A stretch of DNA of 64,000 bases from Phyto melanocephala (GCA_941918925.1 OW799237.1:96383015-96447014); one strand, 5' to 3'. Counted from the first letter of the stretch, positions 22,961-35,665 are shown. The notes: generated by a model not told the origin, from the sequence alone. Made by a program: numbers and translations.

Positions 22961-25691
22961 GTAACAGCTTTCAACAACATGAGATGCTCCATGTTTTTCA
23001 CAATAATTTATCCTTATTTTGTTATAAATATGTTATTAAAAGTTACTTTCAATAATTTAGAAATGAAAAAGTTACATACATATGTACATACATACTAACG
23101 TAGTTATAATGAAGTTATGAAGGTAAAATTATAACTACTCCGTCATTTTGTGTTGTAAAATTTTTCAGTCCAATGAGGGTTAAACATATTGTTAGCCTAA
23201 ACAAATTTTAAAATACTCCCAAGCTACCTAGCAAAATCCCCATTTAAAATGTAAGACCTTAAAAATTCTTCATTTAATGCGGCAGCATCCCCATAAGCCA
23301 ACATGTTGCAAATGCTCAAACTTTGTTCAGAGACAAAAAAAAAAACGCAGAAAAACAATTTACTTTAAAGTTAAGTGTAAGCAGTTTTTTTTCTCATCTC
23401 GCCTTATGCGTATTTGAAAACAAATTTACGCCACTAAAAGAAGGGGCGTTTTTCTGTTCTTGTCATTGTTATTGCCAGTATTAAAGGAAACTAAACACAC
23501 GCGTCCTTATTTCACACCTTATCAGAGATTATCAAAAAATTAAAAAAAAAACAAAAAAATAAAAACATTTTTCAAAAAATTTACTTCTAAAATAAAGTAA
23601 ATTAAAAAAAAAGAATTTACAAACAAAAATTACCCAGGCAACTTACAACAACTGCTTTATAATTTTAATTTGTTTTTGTTTTTTTCTCAGGATCTCTATT
23701 GAATTAAACTTAAAAGTGTAAATTTGTTTTTCAGTTTGTTTTGAATTAAATACTTAAATATATTTGTAAGTTGCGTTGATGAAAATATTTTGTAAAAAAT
23801 ATTTAAATCTCTTAATATTATTTGATATTAAAATAACAAAAAAAAAAACTTTGAAATTCGTAAAATCCTTAAGCAGAGTTGGAGTGAAAATGACTGAAAG
23901 CTGTTTGTTTATGGTAAAAAAAGTCAGCTGAAATCTGCAAAATATTTTATTAAGAGTTTTATCAAAAATTTATTATTGTCATCTAGGAAGATGTCAAAGT
24001 GATAAGATATTCAAAAGTTTAAGAAAGAAATTGTCTTACTTAACGAAATAAAAAATTTTGAAAAAAATAAAAAAAAATACAAAATTTTTAAACCATTTAA
24101 AACCTTTGTTTTCATCAGATTTATGACAATTTTAAGCAAAATATAGTAATATAGTCTTGAAGACAAATGGCTAAAGCTCGCAATAGAACTTAAAGTGTTC
24201 TATGTATTTCCATAACCTTTACCAAAGTACGACTTGAAATTATAAAAAGTTTGGAAATAGACAAAAACTCATGCTAAAATTTAGGGTGACTTACTATGTA
24301 AAACTGACAGCCTTAGGAAGTAGGATTTCAGTTCAGTTCAATCCGATTCATCGGCAAATTTTTGTTACTAGCAAAGAAAACAAAAAAGTTTAAAGTTATA
24401 TACAAGACAATTAACCTGCAATAATTGCGACATTCAAGATCTCCTTAAAAACCAGTTAAACACCTTAAATAAACGAGTAGATATTTACAAAATTATACTT
24501 AAAAGATTTTTCCATATTTTCTTCCAAACCCCACACAACTAACGTGCTTTGTTCGGAGTAGGATGTAAAAAAATTAAGGGGCCTTCTCCAAATTATGGCA
24601 ACTTCTACGAAAGTTATTGCTTGAGCCAAAGACTTTTGGCGTGATTACTTAAGTAACTTGTAATGCTGTAAATTGGTTCTGGTGCATACTAGTTTCATCG
24701 TACAGAACCAGGTATTATCTATCACTCTATCTTAACTCACGATCCTAGTATATATGCCGATGGAAAAAGTCATAACGTTCCAGAATATTTTATATAGACT
24801 TAAACAACATTTTTGTCAATTGTGAACATATATATTTTTTAGAAAATATTTAATAAAGTAAATTTTTTGCAATTTAGTATATTTATCGAAATATTTAAAT
24901 TATTTAAAAATAATGAAATAAATAGAAATAAATACTTTGTAATAAACTATCGCCTAATTTTTTTGATCTTTATACTGATATTTAAAAAAAAAAAATAGTA
25001 CTTATATCTCAGCACACGATAAATTTGATCCCTGGAGACAGCTTGTTCAGCAAAGCTATCAACCGTCATCGATCCCCAAAAACAACCATGTAGATATTCT
25101 ACTGAGTTTTGCTTCTTGAGTAGATATTTCTTTATCACTTTCATCTTTTGTTTGCTCTGAAAATAGTTTGTTGACATCGATTGTCATAATATAGTCCATA
25201 AATATAATAGTTATAGGTGGTATCGATCTCATTGAAAAAATTTTTGGTCGTAAAGACCAGTAAAGAACAACAAGTATACAGATCGAATGTTCGTGCAGTC
25301 TATAATAATGCTAATGATAGGCAATACGAGCTTCCGAGCAGATATCGCATTTGAACTTCGCATGCAGAGTTTTATGTTATCTAAAGCTTCAGGATATCCA
25401 CGCCAAAATATTTTAAAAATCTACAAGGAAAAAATCCTCTCTAGTGCCTTCAGATGCCCATTGATGGAAACGTATTTTTTTCTAAGTTTTTTTTACTCAC
25501 TTGGAAAAAAAATTCCTAATTTTCTAATTGCATTTCCGAAACTGAAATTTTATTAAAAAATTATAATTTAAACCTGTGTCTTCCTAAACACAAGAACTCG
25601 TTCTATGAATTACATTACAAATAATTTAAATAATTTGTTTTTCCTGCATAAATTTTTATTTTTTCCAAAACTTTTTTGTATTAAAAAACTT
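22961..25691. other. AT-rich non-coding region
   Basis: No recognised gene. Between 24947 and 25560 two short open frames in opposite directions (24947-25177 minus; 25287-25556 plus) have less biased composition than the surroundings and could be relics of a mobile-element gene, but I do not recognise either product. Confidence 0.4.
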
Positions 25692-28406
25692 TTTTTATAC
25701 CCGCCACCAAAAAAATGGTGGGGGTATATTCATTTTGTCATTCCGTTTGTAACACATCGAAATATCCATTTTAGACCCCATAAAGTATATATATTCTGAA
25801 TCAGGGTTTGATTTGATGACGATCTAGCTATGTCCGTCCGTCTGTCCGTCTGTCCGTCTGTTGAAAGCACGATAGAGGTCGCACCGAAAAAGCTAGGGGG
25901 CTCAAATTTTGCCAGAATCTTTCTTATAGACAAGGTTTGTTTGGTATTGAAAATGGGCTAAATCGGAATATTAGGAAGAGAGTTATAGCTCGTAAAGTAA
26001 GAATAGGTCGAAAAAACCGTGTCCTTCTAACATCGAATAAAATGGAATTGTGTCCAAACGGATAAACGTAGAGTCATGAAACTTCGAATATAAATTTCCT
26101 GAGTAAAGACAATATTTCTCCCCGAAAATTGTCTAAATCTATGCATTAGGAGAGGAGTTATCGATCAAAATGTACGAAAATTTATACCGCACAGTGTATT
26201 TTTCGGTATATTTAAAAACAAAAACGTAATAAAAGCAACAAAATTGGATGTACGACTCTGAAATTTTGCACACTTTGCTTTTTGGTGACACGCTTTCTTG
26301 TAACTGCAAATCAATGTGCCACGCCCACTTTTACGCCCACCTCCCATATAACGGTTTAACTAAAATTCATATAATTTGTTTATTAATAAAGATTTTGGAA
26401 TAATAAAGGCCTATATTGAAACACCTCAGCTGTACTCATTCGCAAAAATAACTTTGACTCGCCTACTATAACGCCCACTTTTTACGTTATCTACCGTTAA
26501 TGAAATTTAAAAGCTCATAAAACCGCTAAAATTAGAGGTATGATGATAAATTTTGCTACGTCTATCCCCCTAGGAAATTTCATTACTATGCCAAAAAATT
26601 AAGGTGCCACGCCCACTTTTACGCCCACCTCCCATATAACGGTTTAACTAAAATTCATATAATTTCTTTATTAATTAAGATTTTGGAATAATAAAGGCCT
26701 ATATTGAAACACCTCAGCTGTACTCATTAGCAAAAACAACTTTGACACGCCTACTATAACGCCCACTTTTACTTTTGAATTGTGGCCAGACGCATAAACG
26801 TAGTCATGAAACTTCGAATATATATTTATCGAGTCAAAAGAATATTTTTCCCTGAAAATCGCTTAAATCTATGAATTAGGTAAAGAGTTATAGATATAAA
26901 TTTACGAAAATTTATACCGCACAGTGTACATTTCAAATTTAAAACGTAATAAAACTGACAAAACTATATGTACGATTCTGAAATATTGCAAACATGGCTT
27001 TTTGGTCAAAGTCTTCGTTATAACGGAAAATAGATGTGCCACGCACACTTTTTTCTTTAAATTTTTATAAAAATATATTAGTCATATATATTAGCATTTA
27101 TTCATCTTACACTGCGCCATTTATTGTACTGTAGCTAAATATAAGATAAAGATGATAAGAGATGCTAACAACTTATGCTTATGTTCTCCTGAAGTTATGC
27201 TCTATTAAAAATGGGAATATAGGAAAATTTTGACCTAAGTAAAAAAAAATTATCTCTAAACATTATAAACAATTTATTTTCATGTATTTACTAATGGCTA
27301 ACAAATTTTAAAATTATACAAAACTTATTTCGTTTGAAAATCTTTTAAAAGCAAAATGTTATAGAAGTTGAAAAAACAAAATCTTACTAATAAATTTCCC
27401 GTTTTAGAAAAATGCAGAGAATGTATATTTTAAATCACCCTGTGGCCCTTAAAATTTAACCTTAAATTCACTTTCTTCCTCTTAAATTCATGTAAATTCT
27501 CTATGAATAAAGATTTTGGAATACTAAAGGACTATATTGAAATATCTAAGTTATGTTTATTAGCAGAAACTTTATTGACACGCGTATTTTAACGGCCACT
27601 TTCATTGAAAGACTAAATTTTCGAAAACATTTTACTAGCATACCGAAGTTATAATGGGTGGTTTTATTTTAAGGGACTATGTTGATTTTGAATAAAATTA
27701 TTATGAAATTATTATCATTTATTTTTATAATGATAATATTTGTATGCTTCAATTATGTATGGAACAAAATATCGGCCAAATGGCCCCCCAACCTAGGCGG
27801 CACACCACGATCCGATAGTCCAAATTTTCAATGATACTGTTGATGCTCGATTGCTGGGCACGATGGTGAGTCGAGGTTGATTGCTCTTTTGCCACGTTAT
27901 CGTGAAAAACAGCAATGTTTCCCATTCAACGAACTAAGATGGCATTCACAGATGTTTTTACATTTCATACAGACCTGCTTTGCAGACATTTAAATATTTT
28001 TTACAATTCACACGATTGTGGACGAATTCGAACGATTATGTTGACCAAAAGAATCACGAAGTGCACAAAATGCATTTTGATTTGAACGCCCATTTTTATA
28101 AAAATCTTTAATATTTAAAAGCGTTGCTCGATTGCGTATCTTTCCACGGTTCAAATTGAGTTAGTCTGGGATTGAGAAATGTCAAATGAAATACAAGAAA
28201 AAAGATGAAGTTTAGATGTGGTTCACCTTAAACATGGGCCCTTAAAATTTGACCACCCTCTACAAAGAAAGTGATACATATTTTATTATAAAGAGATTAT
28301 TCTTTAGCGATTAACAAAATAATAAATATTGTGCTTTAAATGTACACAAAATTGGTGGTGGGTATAAAAGATTCGGCACAGCCGAATATAGTGCTCTTAC
28401 TTGTTT
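25692..28406 (+). mobile_element. Helentron-type repeat C (2.7 kb) with embedded mariner MITE
   Basis: The 5' end TTTTTTATACCCGCCACC forms a short hairpin with GGTGGGGGTATA. Then come CATTCCGTTTGTAACACATC, the CCCCATAAAGTATATATATT block and a GTCCGTCTGTCC microsatellite (25831-25860). The 3' end is the stem ATTCGGCACAGCCGAAT followed by AGTGCTCTTACTTGTTTT. Inside are tandem GC-rich blocks (CACGCCCACTTTTACGCCCA, at 26326 and 26617), a partial second copy of the 26.05-26.33 kb segment at 26.78-27.04 kb, about 400 bp of foreign AT-rich DNA near 27045-27445, and the MITE at 27655-28260. No Rep/Helicase gene, so non-autonomous. Confidence 0.85.
27655..28260 (-). mobile_element. Mariner-derived MITE embedded in Helentron copy C
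   Basis: Ends TGGGTGGTTTTATTTTAAGG and AATTTGACCACCCTC are inverted repeats beside TA. The minus strand keeps pieces of the N-terminal helix-turn-helix region of a mariner-type transposase and of its C-terminus; the catalytic centre is deleted. The same unit sits at the same point in copies D, E, G and H. Confidence 0.75.
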
Positions 28407-29836
28407 TTTTACCAAAACATTTTTTTCTGCCGAAAATGTCCAAAGTAAAACAGTACTGATATAGTATTGACTCTGCCATTATAACGACTGGCAAATTATA
28501 CCCCAGACAATGTTCTTTGCTATAAACATTTATCATGTGCTTGCAATTGAGAATACCCTAGTGATGTAAGAATTACTGACCAGGTAGTTCTTATGGGACC
28601 ATATGTGACATTGCAACCAGGTATTCAACAGTTTATTTTATTAATTCTAACCTCAATTTTGGTACTTTTTACCCTATTTAATTAAAATATTATTTTTAAA
28701 AAAGTGTAGACGTTTTGATGACAATAGCACCAAAAATTCGCCAACATAGTCGAAAAACGGTGGTGACCTGGAACACTTGCCCCCAGGCTTTCTGCAGCGT
28801 AATATTTATTAAAATAAAATCTAAGGCCGAATTACGGCATTCGATATCAATCGAAATTTTTTTTTTTTTTCAAATTTCGATCACGTTCGAATGTTGTAAT
28901 TCGGCCTCTGAACTTCTTGCTTGATTTCTACATATTTCTGTCGTAAACTTTTATTTTTTTTTTAATTAAACATAACATTCTATCTTATTAAGAAAAATTA
29001 CACAGTTTCTACCCCATAAAAACTAATGGAATCAGAAGAATAATTATTTTAAATCTTTTTTTATTTTTAGAATAAGTCAAACCCCATAACAATTATAGTC
29101 CTTTAAAAGGAAATCAAATATAGAAAACCAATCTCTTTAGGGTTTGTTCAAGTGGTCAAACGGTTTTTTTATTTTGAGCTTTGAATAATTAACACTGAAA
29201 TTGATTACAGTAACAAATACGCAATTATTGTAAAACCATTCGCATACACACACAATTAATATTGTTCAACAAGTATTAGGTACTAAAACTGCGTTTGTAC
29301 AAGTGCTTGTTTTTAGCAAATGTAAATAATCCTGTTGAAATGCAAAGTATTCAAAGGATATGTATAAATACTTTGAAAATTAATCAATTTATATTAAATT
29401 CAATTGAAAAAGTTTGTATTGGTTTACTCACACACAATGATATAAATAAAAAAATGAACTTTATTCAAACAAATCTGACCGTATGCTACCCTTTAGAAAA
29501 AAGGCTTTCAGGAGTATATAAAATCTTTGATAACAAAATATTATTTTATATTATTTGACTTTAAAAGGGTTTTTAAACTAAGTCTAGTAGATTTCAAGAT
29601 AAAGTAAAACAAGGTGTATGTGTAAGGTATTTCGATTTCGATTAATTTTGTCAAGCATAAGGCGTAGCTAAAAAATTTTTACGGGGTAGCAAAAGCTTAA
29701 AATATATTTTTGGAGCAAACTATAACACCGAGTTAATTTTTTGTGTATACTAAATTTAAAAAGATAATTTCAAAAATCATTGATTGAACTGAGACTTGAC
29801 ATAAGTTTCTAAATAATAAAAATAAATGTAACAAAT
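28407..29836. other. Non-coding region containing one small MITE
   Basis: Apart from the MITE at 28825-28906 I see only AT-rich sequence. The 87-codon frame at 29295-29558 is AT-driven and without family resemblance. Confidence 0.4.
28825..28906. mobile_element. 82-bp MITE with GGCCGAATTAC ends
   Basis: GGCCGAATTACGGCATTCGA at the left is mirrored by TCGAATGTTGTAATTCGGCC at the right, and AATCGAAATTT meets AAATTTCGATC around a poly-T loop. The whole unit is one imperfect hairpin. No target duplication could be fixed. Confidence 0.6.
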
Positions 29837-29912
29837 CGTCGTTCGTAAATTATTGTGTTCCATGTGACATATAAGACCTATACATATAGAACAGAATAAT
29901 TTACGAACGACG
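29837..29912. mobile_element. 76-bp MITE, intact member of the CGTCGTTCG family
   Basis: CGTCGTTCGTAAATTATT is mirrored by AATAATTTACGAACGACG; AAAT is duplicated on both sides (29833-29836 and 29913-29916). Centre: GTGACATATAAGACCTATAC. It is the empty-site reference for the interrupted copy at 22.8 kb. Confidence 0.75.
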
Positions 29913-29916
29913 AAAT

Positions 29917-30693
29917 GTCTGCAAAAATGGCTTGACTTGCTGTCAACTTAGATGAGTATTTAAAGAAAAACTATTTTTATGACACATTAGTCATATATTT
30001 ATACATATATGGGTTGAAGGAATATCGAAGCTGAACAATATTACTTTGAGTGCCTTTCTACCCCCTTCGCTTGCCAGTGATATCATGGCTTCCAATCGGA
30101 ATCTTTTCCTTCTCTGAATGCAGCGCCTCAACAGGAGTTTTCTTTAGACTATAAACGATTTTTCAATTCCGACAATCCTAATCCCATAGTCTTTTATATT
30201 CGGCAGCGACTGTGTTTGACTGAGGTATCCCAAAGCATTCACAGTTAATGTGTGTCATGCTTCAGTGATTTCATTGCTACCAATCGCAATCTTGACTGCC
30301 ATGTTACTACAGGATTTTTCTCTTGACTATAAACGATTTCACATTGCCAACAATCCCAGGTCCAGGGTTTTTCAAAACCGCCAGCATTTGTGTTTGACTG
30401 ACGTCCCCAAAGCATTCACACCTAAGTGTGCCTACCTGTCGACTCAGTCTACTGCGATTTGAGTGAGTGGTCCAAGATTCTCCTTTTGTCCCAACCAGAG
30501 GTGTTGTTTATACACCAAAGCGTGAACACTCCGCAAAGGAAACATTCCCCCTAATAAATATGCAAAAATAAAATTTCCTCCAGAAAAACAGACTTTTAAC
30601 CAAAACAAATTATTTCTAATGCATGTTATTATAAATTATATTTTTTTACAATTACTACATTCACACGATATCCTTTCATGTCATGTTCCATAA
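29917..30693. repeat. Region with a diverged direct duplication of about 190 bp
   Basis: Two diverged copies follow each other from about 30060 to 30440. They share GACTATAAACGATTT (30148 and 30325), CTGTGTTTGACTGA-like sequence and CCCAAAGCATTCACA (30229 and 30406). Composition is less AT-rich than the flanks. The frames are broken and I do not recognise a product; it could be the relic of a repeat-containing gene or of a retroelement. Confidence 0.55.
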
Positions 30694-31237
30694 TCTTCTC
30701 TAATATATAAAATTCTCGTGTCGCGGTGATTGTGATTAAACTCGTCAGAAATGGCTCAACCAATTTTCATGAAATTTTATGTACATATTGGGTAGGTCTG
30801 AGAATCGGTTAACATCCACTTTTCAAACCCCTGAACGCCACGCCTTTTTTCACACTCCCTTTCACATAATATACTAATACATACTATACATACTAAGACT
30901 CTGGTATAATTAATAGGATATTTTTTTACCGCGCCTACTTTAACCCCCACTTGTCTTAAATTATGTACTTGTACTTATGCACACAATTTATAGTCCAGCA
31001 GAATTAAACGTTTGAGAATCGAACATATATTTTTCATACTCCCAAATATTTAGGGTGACTCACCCTAGGCCTCACTTAACGACTTTGATGAAACTTTAAA
31101 CAAAGACAGATCTGCGTACCGTAGAACAGATATATATGGTTTACGTTTTTTTTTTTAATGTACTCATAGTAAATTAGTTATTTTTATTAAACTAAAAAAA
31201 TATTTACTAGGAATAACACAGGCCAACACTCAATTTA

Positions 31238-32770
31238 CTTCTTCAAATTTATCAACTGATTCTAGTTAATTTGGGTGTGCTGAATTCAAATCTGTAATCA
31301 GTTTGTCTCTATCAGCTCTAGTTTTCATGATATAGCTTTTTTTAAGTATTTAAAAAGTAAAACTTTTCCATAGGAATTAAAAAAAAACCAAAAAATTAAA
31401 AATGTTTCATACAGATTTATTAAAAAAAAAAAAATTCTCACAAATCATTAAAAACATAATATAAATATAATTCTAGTTACAGGATGTAAAGCTTCTTTTA
31501 AGAGACAATCTGGAATGAACAGCCGGATTAGAGTCTCTTTGCAAATTCCAACAGTAGTCTGCCATCGTATGTGTATCCCCATTCCCTGGTACCGATTCTT
31601 CATAATTTTGATATCTTGGTGAAACCTTTCTTCTTGTTCTTCGCTTAAATTACCCAAATTTTCGGGAAATCTGTCCAAGTGACTGTGCAAATAATGCATT
31701 TTAATACTCATGTTGCAGCCAAGGTCTCTGAACCTATCCAGCATATTCAGTTCAGTTTCGTTCAGTTTCTGTCATTGCAACATTAACAAAACCGTTGTCA
31801 TTCATAAACTGCCTTATTATGGGACCGTAAAAAACTCCTGCTCTAATCTTATCTCTACTTATATTAGGCATTTTGCTGCAAATATATGCAAAGCATTCCC
31901 CATCGTGATTCAGAGCCTTAACAAACTGCCTCATGAGTCCTAATTTGATGTGCAACGGTGGTAGGACGATATTTTCACGTGCAACTAAAGCTTCATTTAG
32001 AATATTTTTATCGCCAACAATAATTTTTTCTCTCGTAGGCCAATATTTTTGCCGCCAATGTTGTTTTTCTTGGCTCTGTTATATCAGAGAGTTTTGGAAT
32101 GGGAACATCTTCGCTGACGGTAAATCGGGATACTGCCATCTATTTAGATTTTTCCTATTAATACCAGCAATACCCACTAAACAGAAGTAACAGTCGTCCA
32201 TATGATTTCTGGGCTCTCTCAAAAACCATCGGCACACCAAACTTAAGCCTAGTTTGTTTTCCTTGAGTCCACTGTCGCAAATTTACACAGCAAGTATTGC
32301 ACACAATGTGTGGAGCCCAGCTTTTATCTTGGTCACCAAGATCAACTCCAAAGTAATCTAAATACGATTTTTTAACACATTCCGAAATAAATAGGTCTTA
32401 TGTTTTCTTTAAAGGTATATTCTCCACAAATATAACAATATGTGTCAGCATTATTTTTACAACATCCTCTATTGGAAGTCATTTTTATTTAGATCAACAC
32501 TTTTTTAATTAACTTTGCCAACTGCAATAAACCACTTCTTACAAGCAACTAACTTCCGATATGCAATTGGAGTGCAAAAAGGAAAAAATAATGTTCTAAA
32601 TAATATTACACAAATAAAATTCCCGTTAATCAGCTAGCAATTGCCTCACTTACAGTGGACGGTATAAAAAAGCTATATCATGAAAACTAGAGCTGATAGA
32701 GACAAACTGATTAAAGATTTGAATTAAGCACACCCAAATTAACTTGAATCAGTTGATAAATTCAAAGAAG
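31238..32770. mobile_element. Inverted-repeat-bounded cassette inside the Helitron
   Basis: Left arm 31238-31341 and right arm 32666-32770 are inverted copies differing at only a few positions; shared blocks include TTAATTTGGGTGTGCT, AATCAGTTTGTCTCTATCAG and TTTTCATGATATAGCTTTTT. They enclose the decayed orphan gene. The structure is that of a TIR transposon, but the ends match no superfamily I know and no target duplication is evident. Confidence 0.65.
31448..32482 (-). pseudogene. Decayed gene of an uncharacterised multi-copy arthropod family (Cys-rich N-terminus, SHLD..FPENLG motif)
   Basis: Read from 32482 downward in several frames. N-terminal part: CYICGEYTFKENIRPI, then ECVKKSYLDYFGVDLGDQDK, SWAPHIVCNTCCVNLRQWTQ and GKQTRLKFGVPMVF, then MDDCYFCLVGIAGINRKN. 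C-terminal part: LPPLHIKLGLMRQFVKAL (around 31950), VFYGPIIRQFMND, and NMSIKMHYLHSHLDRFPENL with ERFHQDIKIMKNRYQGMG (about 31570-31710). I recognise this order from unnamed proteins present in many copies in aphids and other arthropods; its Cys pairs suggest zinc binding. At least four frameshifts or stops (32.38, 32.24, 32.09 and 31.75 kb) break it. I know no function. Being bounded by inverted repeats, it may be a transposase-like or cargo gene. Confidence 0.7.
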
Positions 32771-32840
32771 CAAAAATCTTTTTTAATTTTGTCGGGCTGT
32801 GTAATTTATATGGCAAAACAACGTTTGCCGGGTCAGCTAG

Positions 32841-34362
32841 TGTTATTATAAGAATTCATAATTTTTAAAATACATTGTAATTGCTATTTGAACAAATGTA
32901 TGGTACGTCGATGATCAGCTAAAAGTCAGCTAAGCCGAGCCGTTAATAAACTTTGGGAGCTGCCTGCCGCCCGATTTGATCTTTTAAAACTCATGCTTCT
33001 TAAAATTTAGCAAAATCACTGGATACATTTCTATAAATTACAACAATCGGCAAATGTTATTGATACAAGCATTCTGTCTTCCTATTATATTTATGTTTGG
33101 CACAAAAAAAAATTCAAGAAATTGAAAATATTGTTTGTGAGGTAGTTGACTCTACCATAAATGTACTTTTCGTAATAAAGAGATATCGAGTTAATGTTTC
33201 AGGTATGTTTTGCAATGTTGCAACAAAAGTATTTTTTAATAATAATTTTGTTTTGATTATCGAATTTGTATCATCTGATTGAGATTTGGAGTATTGCAGT
33301 TAAATATAAGGGCTGTTGTGAACACAGCCGCATTTTATTATTTTTATTAAAATATAATTTACGACACCTTGTGATTTTACCAAATACTTTCAAAAGTGTC
33401 ATAATATCAATCGACTTTTAAAGATCGTAAAATAGGCATAACAGCCCCACCAATGCTATTGCAAAGAAGAAAAAACACACATTTGCTCGTCTCTATAAAA
33501 ACATTTTATTTACAGTGTAAATTGAAATGTCTATTAAATAAGGTGGACAAAGTCATATAAAAAATTTATTTGAATTTATTTTTTATGGTGGGTTAATGAT
33601 ACTTTTTCAATTACTAAAAACATGTACTTTTCAATTTTCATTTCTGTTTATACAACTTCGTATGGTATGCATAGGAACTTTGACCCTTCTTTTCATTTCA
33701 ATACCTCCCACACATTTTTGGTGCTGCAACGTTTTTGATATATTTTTTATTCTTCTTTCTGTTTGAATTTTGCAATATTTGTGTTTTTATTGTAAGTAAA
33801 TTCAAACAAGCCACAAAAATCGCTTTGATGATTGCTGAAAACATGTTTGTTTCCAGTAAAGGGTTTTATTATTTTTTTTTTTTTGTTTGCCATAGTTTGC
33901 TAAAGATAAAACCACAAAAAGCCAGAAAGTGATTTAAAATTTTGGTAAAAACAAATAATAAAAAAACGAATGCAAAATTGGTCATTTTTGCAATAGGCCG
34001 AATAAATAAAACGGCATAGAACTGCACGGAGAGGAAATATGCAATTGTCAAACATACAAATACAAATTAAATGAGCGAGTTATTTTCTCATTTTTTTAAT
34101 GCTGTTGTACACAGATATTTTTAGTGAAACTCCTCCATAACTGTATTTAATTCTGCTGCAATTATACATACGCATACACATACACATTTTTGGTTAATAT
34201 CATTTTGTGCCCTACTTGAGGTAAAACAGACACATTATATATCAAGGGGCAGAACTTATCTTTTTGTCTCTATTATATTATAAAGTTTTTAATAACTTAA
34301 ACATTTCATTTTCGTTTTTTTATTATCATTAGCAACTACTCTGTAGCGGCTCTCTTATAGGG
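32841..34362. other. Non-coding region with one possible small MITE
   Basis: GGGCTGTT at 33310 is mirrored by AACAGCCC ending 33447, bounding a 138-bp AT-rich unit; only 8 bases match, so this is weak. Nothing else recognised. Confidence 0.35.
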
Positions 34363-34614
34363 CACATAATAATTGCGCAATCAAGTGAATGTGCCAGCTG
34401 ATTGACCGTGTATGAGGTTGTGGTGAGATTGTACCAGCTGATGGTGCTTTATCAAAAATAGTTTGATATTTCTTTGATTGTACCAGCATGATTAAGTCGT
34501 GTGTTGCAAAATTTTCCGCACAATTTTTGGGTAAAAATGAATTTTGTACCACCATGCTGGTGTATTGTGTGCTTAAAGCTTAATTGCACAAACACTTGAT
34601 TGCACAATTATGTG
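34363..34614. mobile_element. MITE with CACATAAT ends
   Basis: Left arm 34363-34387 (CACATAATAATTGCGCAATC) and right arm 34593-34614 (CACTTGATTGCACAATTATG) are inverted with a 3-base insertion on the left. Inside, GTACCAGC recurs three times in either orientation. No coding capacity; the exact outer limits and target duplication are uncertain. Confidence 0.6.
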
Positions 34615-34844
34615 TGTATGGTGTAATAGGATTTTTCTATTATTCAAGTTCTTTTTATTTCAACAAAAAAAATACATTTTTTGTTGTTGTTATTTTTGTT
34701 TGTAGTCATAAGTATGCTTATTGTTTGATACTTTAATTGAACATAATAAAGATAACTGGCAACCATTATATGTTTTAATCCCAATCATGCAATTCAATCA
34801 TAGTATGGTGCTCTTCGATTATGATTAAAACAGCCATGTTTCTT

Positions 34845-35190
34845 CTATGCGTGTAGAGACATAGATCATCAGCATAGACAAGGTCAGTTTGCTTGGAGAA
34901 AAGCGTCACCGAATGGCATCAGTTTGTGTTTGGTATTGATAAAACATAATCTTGGAAAAGCTGAAAAAGAAGTGGCGTCAAAACATAATCCTGGCATAGT
35001 TACACTCACATCTATAGTAAATGATTCATACGTTTGACCCTTGTATAGCACCTGACTTTTAGAGTTGGAGTACATAAGTTCTATAGTCTCCGGTACTCGT
35101 CTGCTATGCAGTGCTCTCTAACTCCTCGTCTTCACGATTGTGTTTAGTGTCCTCTTTAAGTCCACAAAGAGCATAGAATTGGGCAAGTAT
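34845..35190 (-). pseudogene. LINE reverse transcriptase fragment with YADD box
   Basis: Minus-strand translation gives the RT palm in order: LFVDLKRTLNTIV (35170 downward), MYSNSKSQVLYKGQTYESF with IDVSVTMPGLCFD (about 35075-34960), and TDLVYADDLCLYT (about 34890-34855). These correspond to the D-containing block, the thumb-side V-x-x-G...G block and the catalytic YxDD box. Stops and shifts occur between blocks. Fingers, endonuclease and 3' part are missing. Confidence 0.7.
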
Positions 35191-35665
35191 CAGCAATTTG
35201 CTTGCTCAATAATAATTCACAATATCTACACGTTATCTTCGCCTGGTCTAACTTGAAAGCCTGCTTCTTATTGTCTTAAGGTATCGCAAAGGATTGACAG
35301 CCATATCATTATAATAATAATATAATCTTCTCCTATTTTTATGCAAAGAACCATGCTCTCAAATGTACCAAACTGCTTTCACGAAATTCCTCATTTTACT
35401 CCTTTATGAATATGCTTAAAGTTTCACTTTTTACATATTTTATATGTCTAGAGAATATTTTTTTTTAATTTTGTGTTTCAGTGGGCTAAGCAAATTTCAA
35501 TTAAATATGCCGGTTAGTATTTTCCTACTTTGGTACCTTTTTCGTCGTCCTTAAGGTACCAAAACTTTATTGTCTTTATATTTTCTGACTCCAAGAATAA
35601 GAATTTAAATAAATAATATAAAAAATAAAATAAAATGTTTTTTAATAAAAGTACCAAAAAGGGAC
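35191..35665. other. AT-rich non-coding stretch
   Basis: Short non-coding sequence between the LINE relic and Helentron copy D. GGTACC(TTTT) pairs near 35531 and 35556 form a small inverted repeat. Nothing else seen. Confidence 0.35.

Larger units (their letters stand above)
30694..32840 (+). mobile_element. Helitron (2.1 kb) carrying an inverted-repeat cassette
   Basis: Starts TCTTCTCTAATATATAAAAT after an A (30693) and ends GGGTCAGCTAG before a T (32841), the A/T target and TC...CTAG ends of Helitrons. A stem GGCAAA/TTTGCC lies just before the end, as expected for the 3' hairpin. The 5' part has the common fly Helitron phrase TTTTCATGAAATTTTATGTA and GGGTAGGTCTGAGAATCGG. The interior holds a separate cassette (31238-32770) flanked by about 104-bp inverted repeats with a decayed gene. 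No Rep/Hel gene. Confidence 0.8.

Noticed and set aside
23690..23720. TTTTTTCTCAG acceptor as partner of the 20133 donor
   Set aside because: Joining them gives a stop after about nine codons.
25730..25933. 67-codon frame identical in translation to the one at 37323-37526
   Set aside because: It translates the microsatellite and termini of Helentron copies; identity reflects repeat identity, not a gene.
33310..33447. GGGCTGTT...AACAGCCC unit as a firm MITE
   Set aside because: Only 8 bases pair and no target duplication is seen; mentioned only as a possibility.
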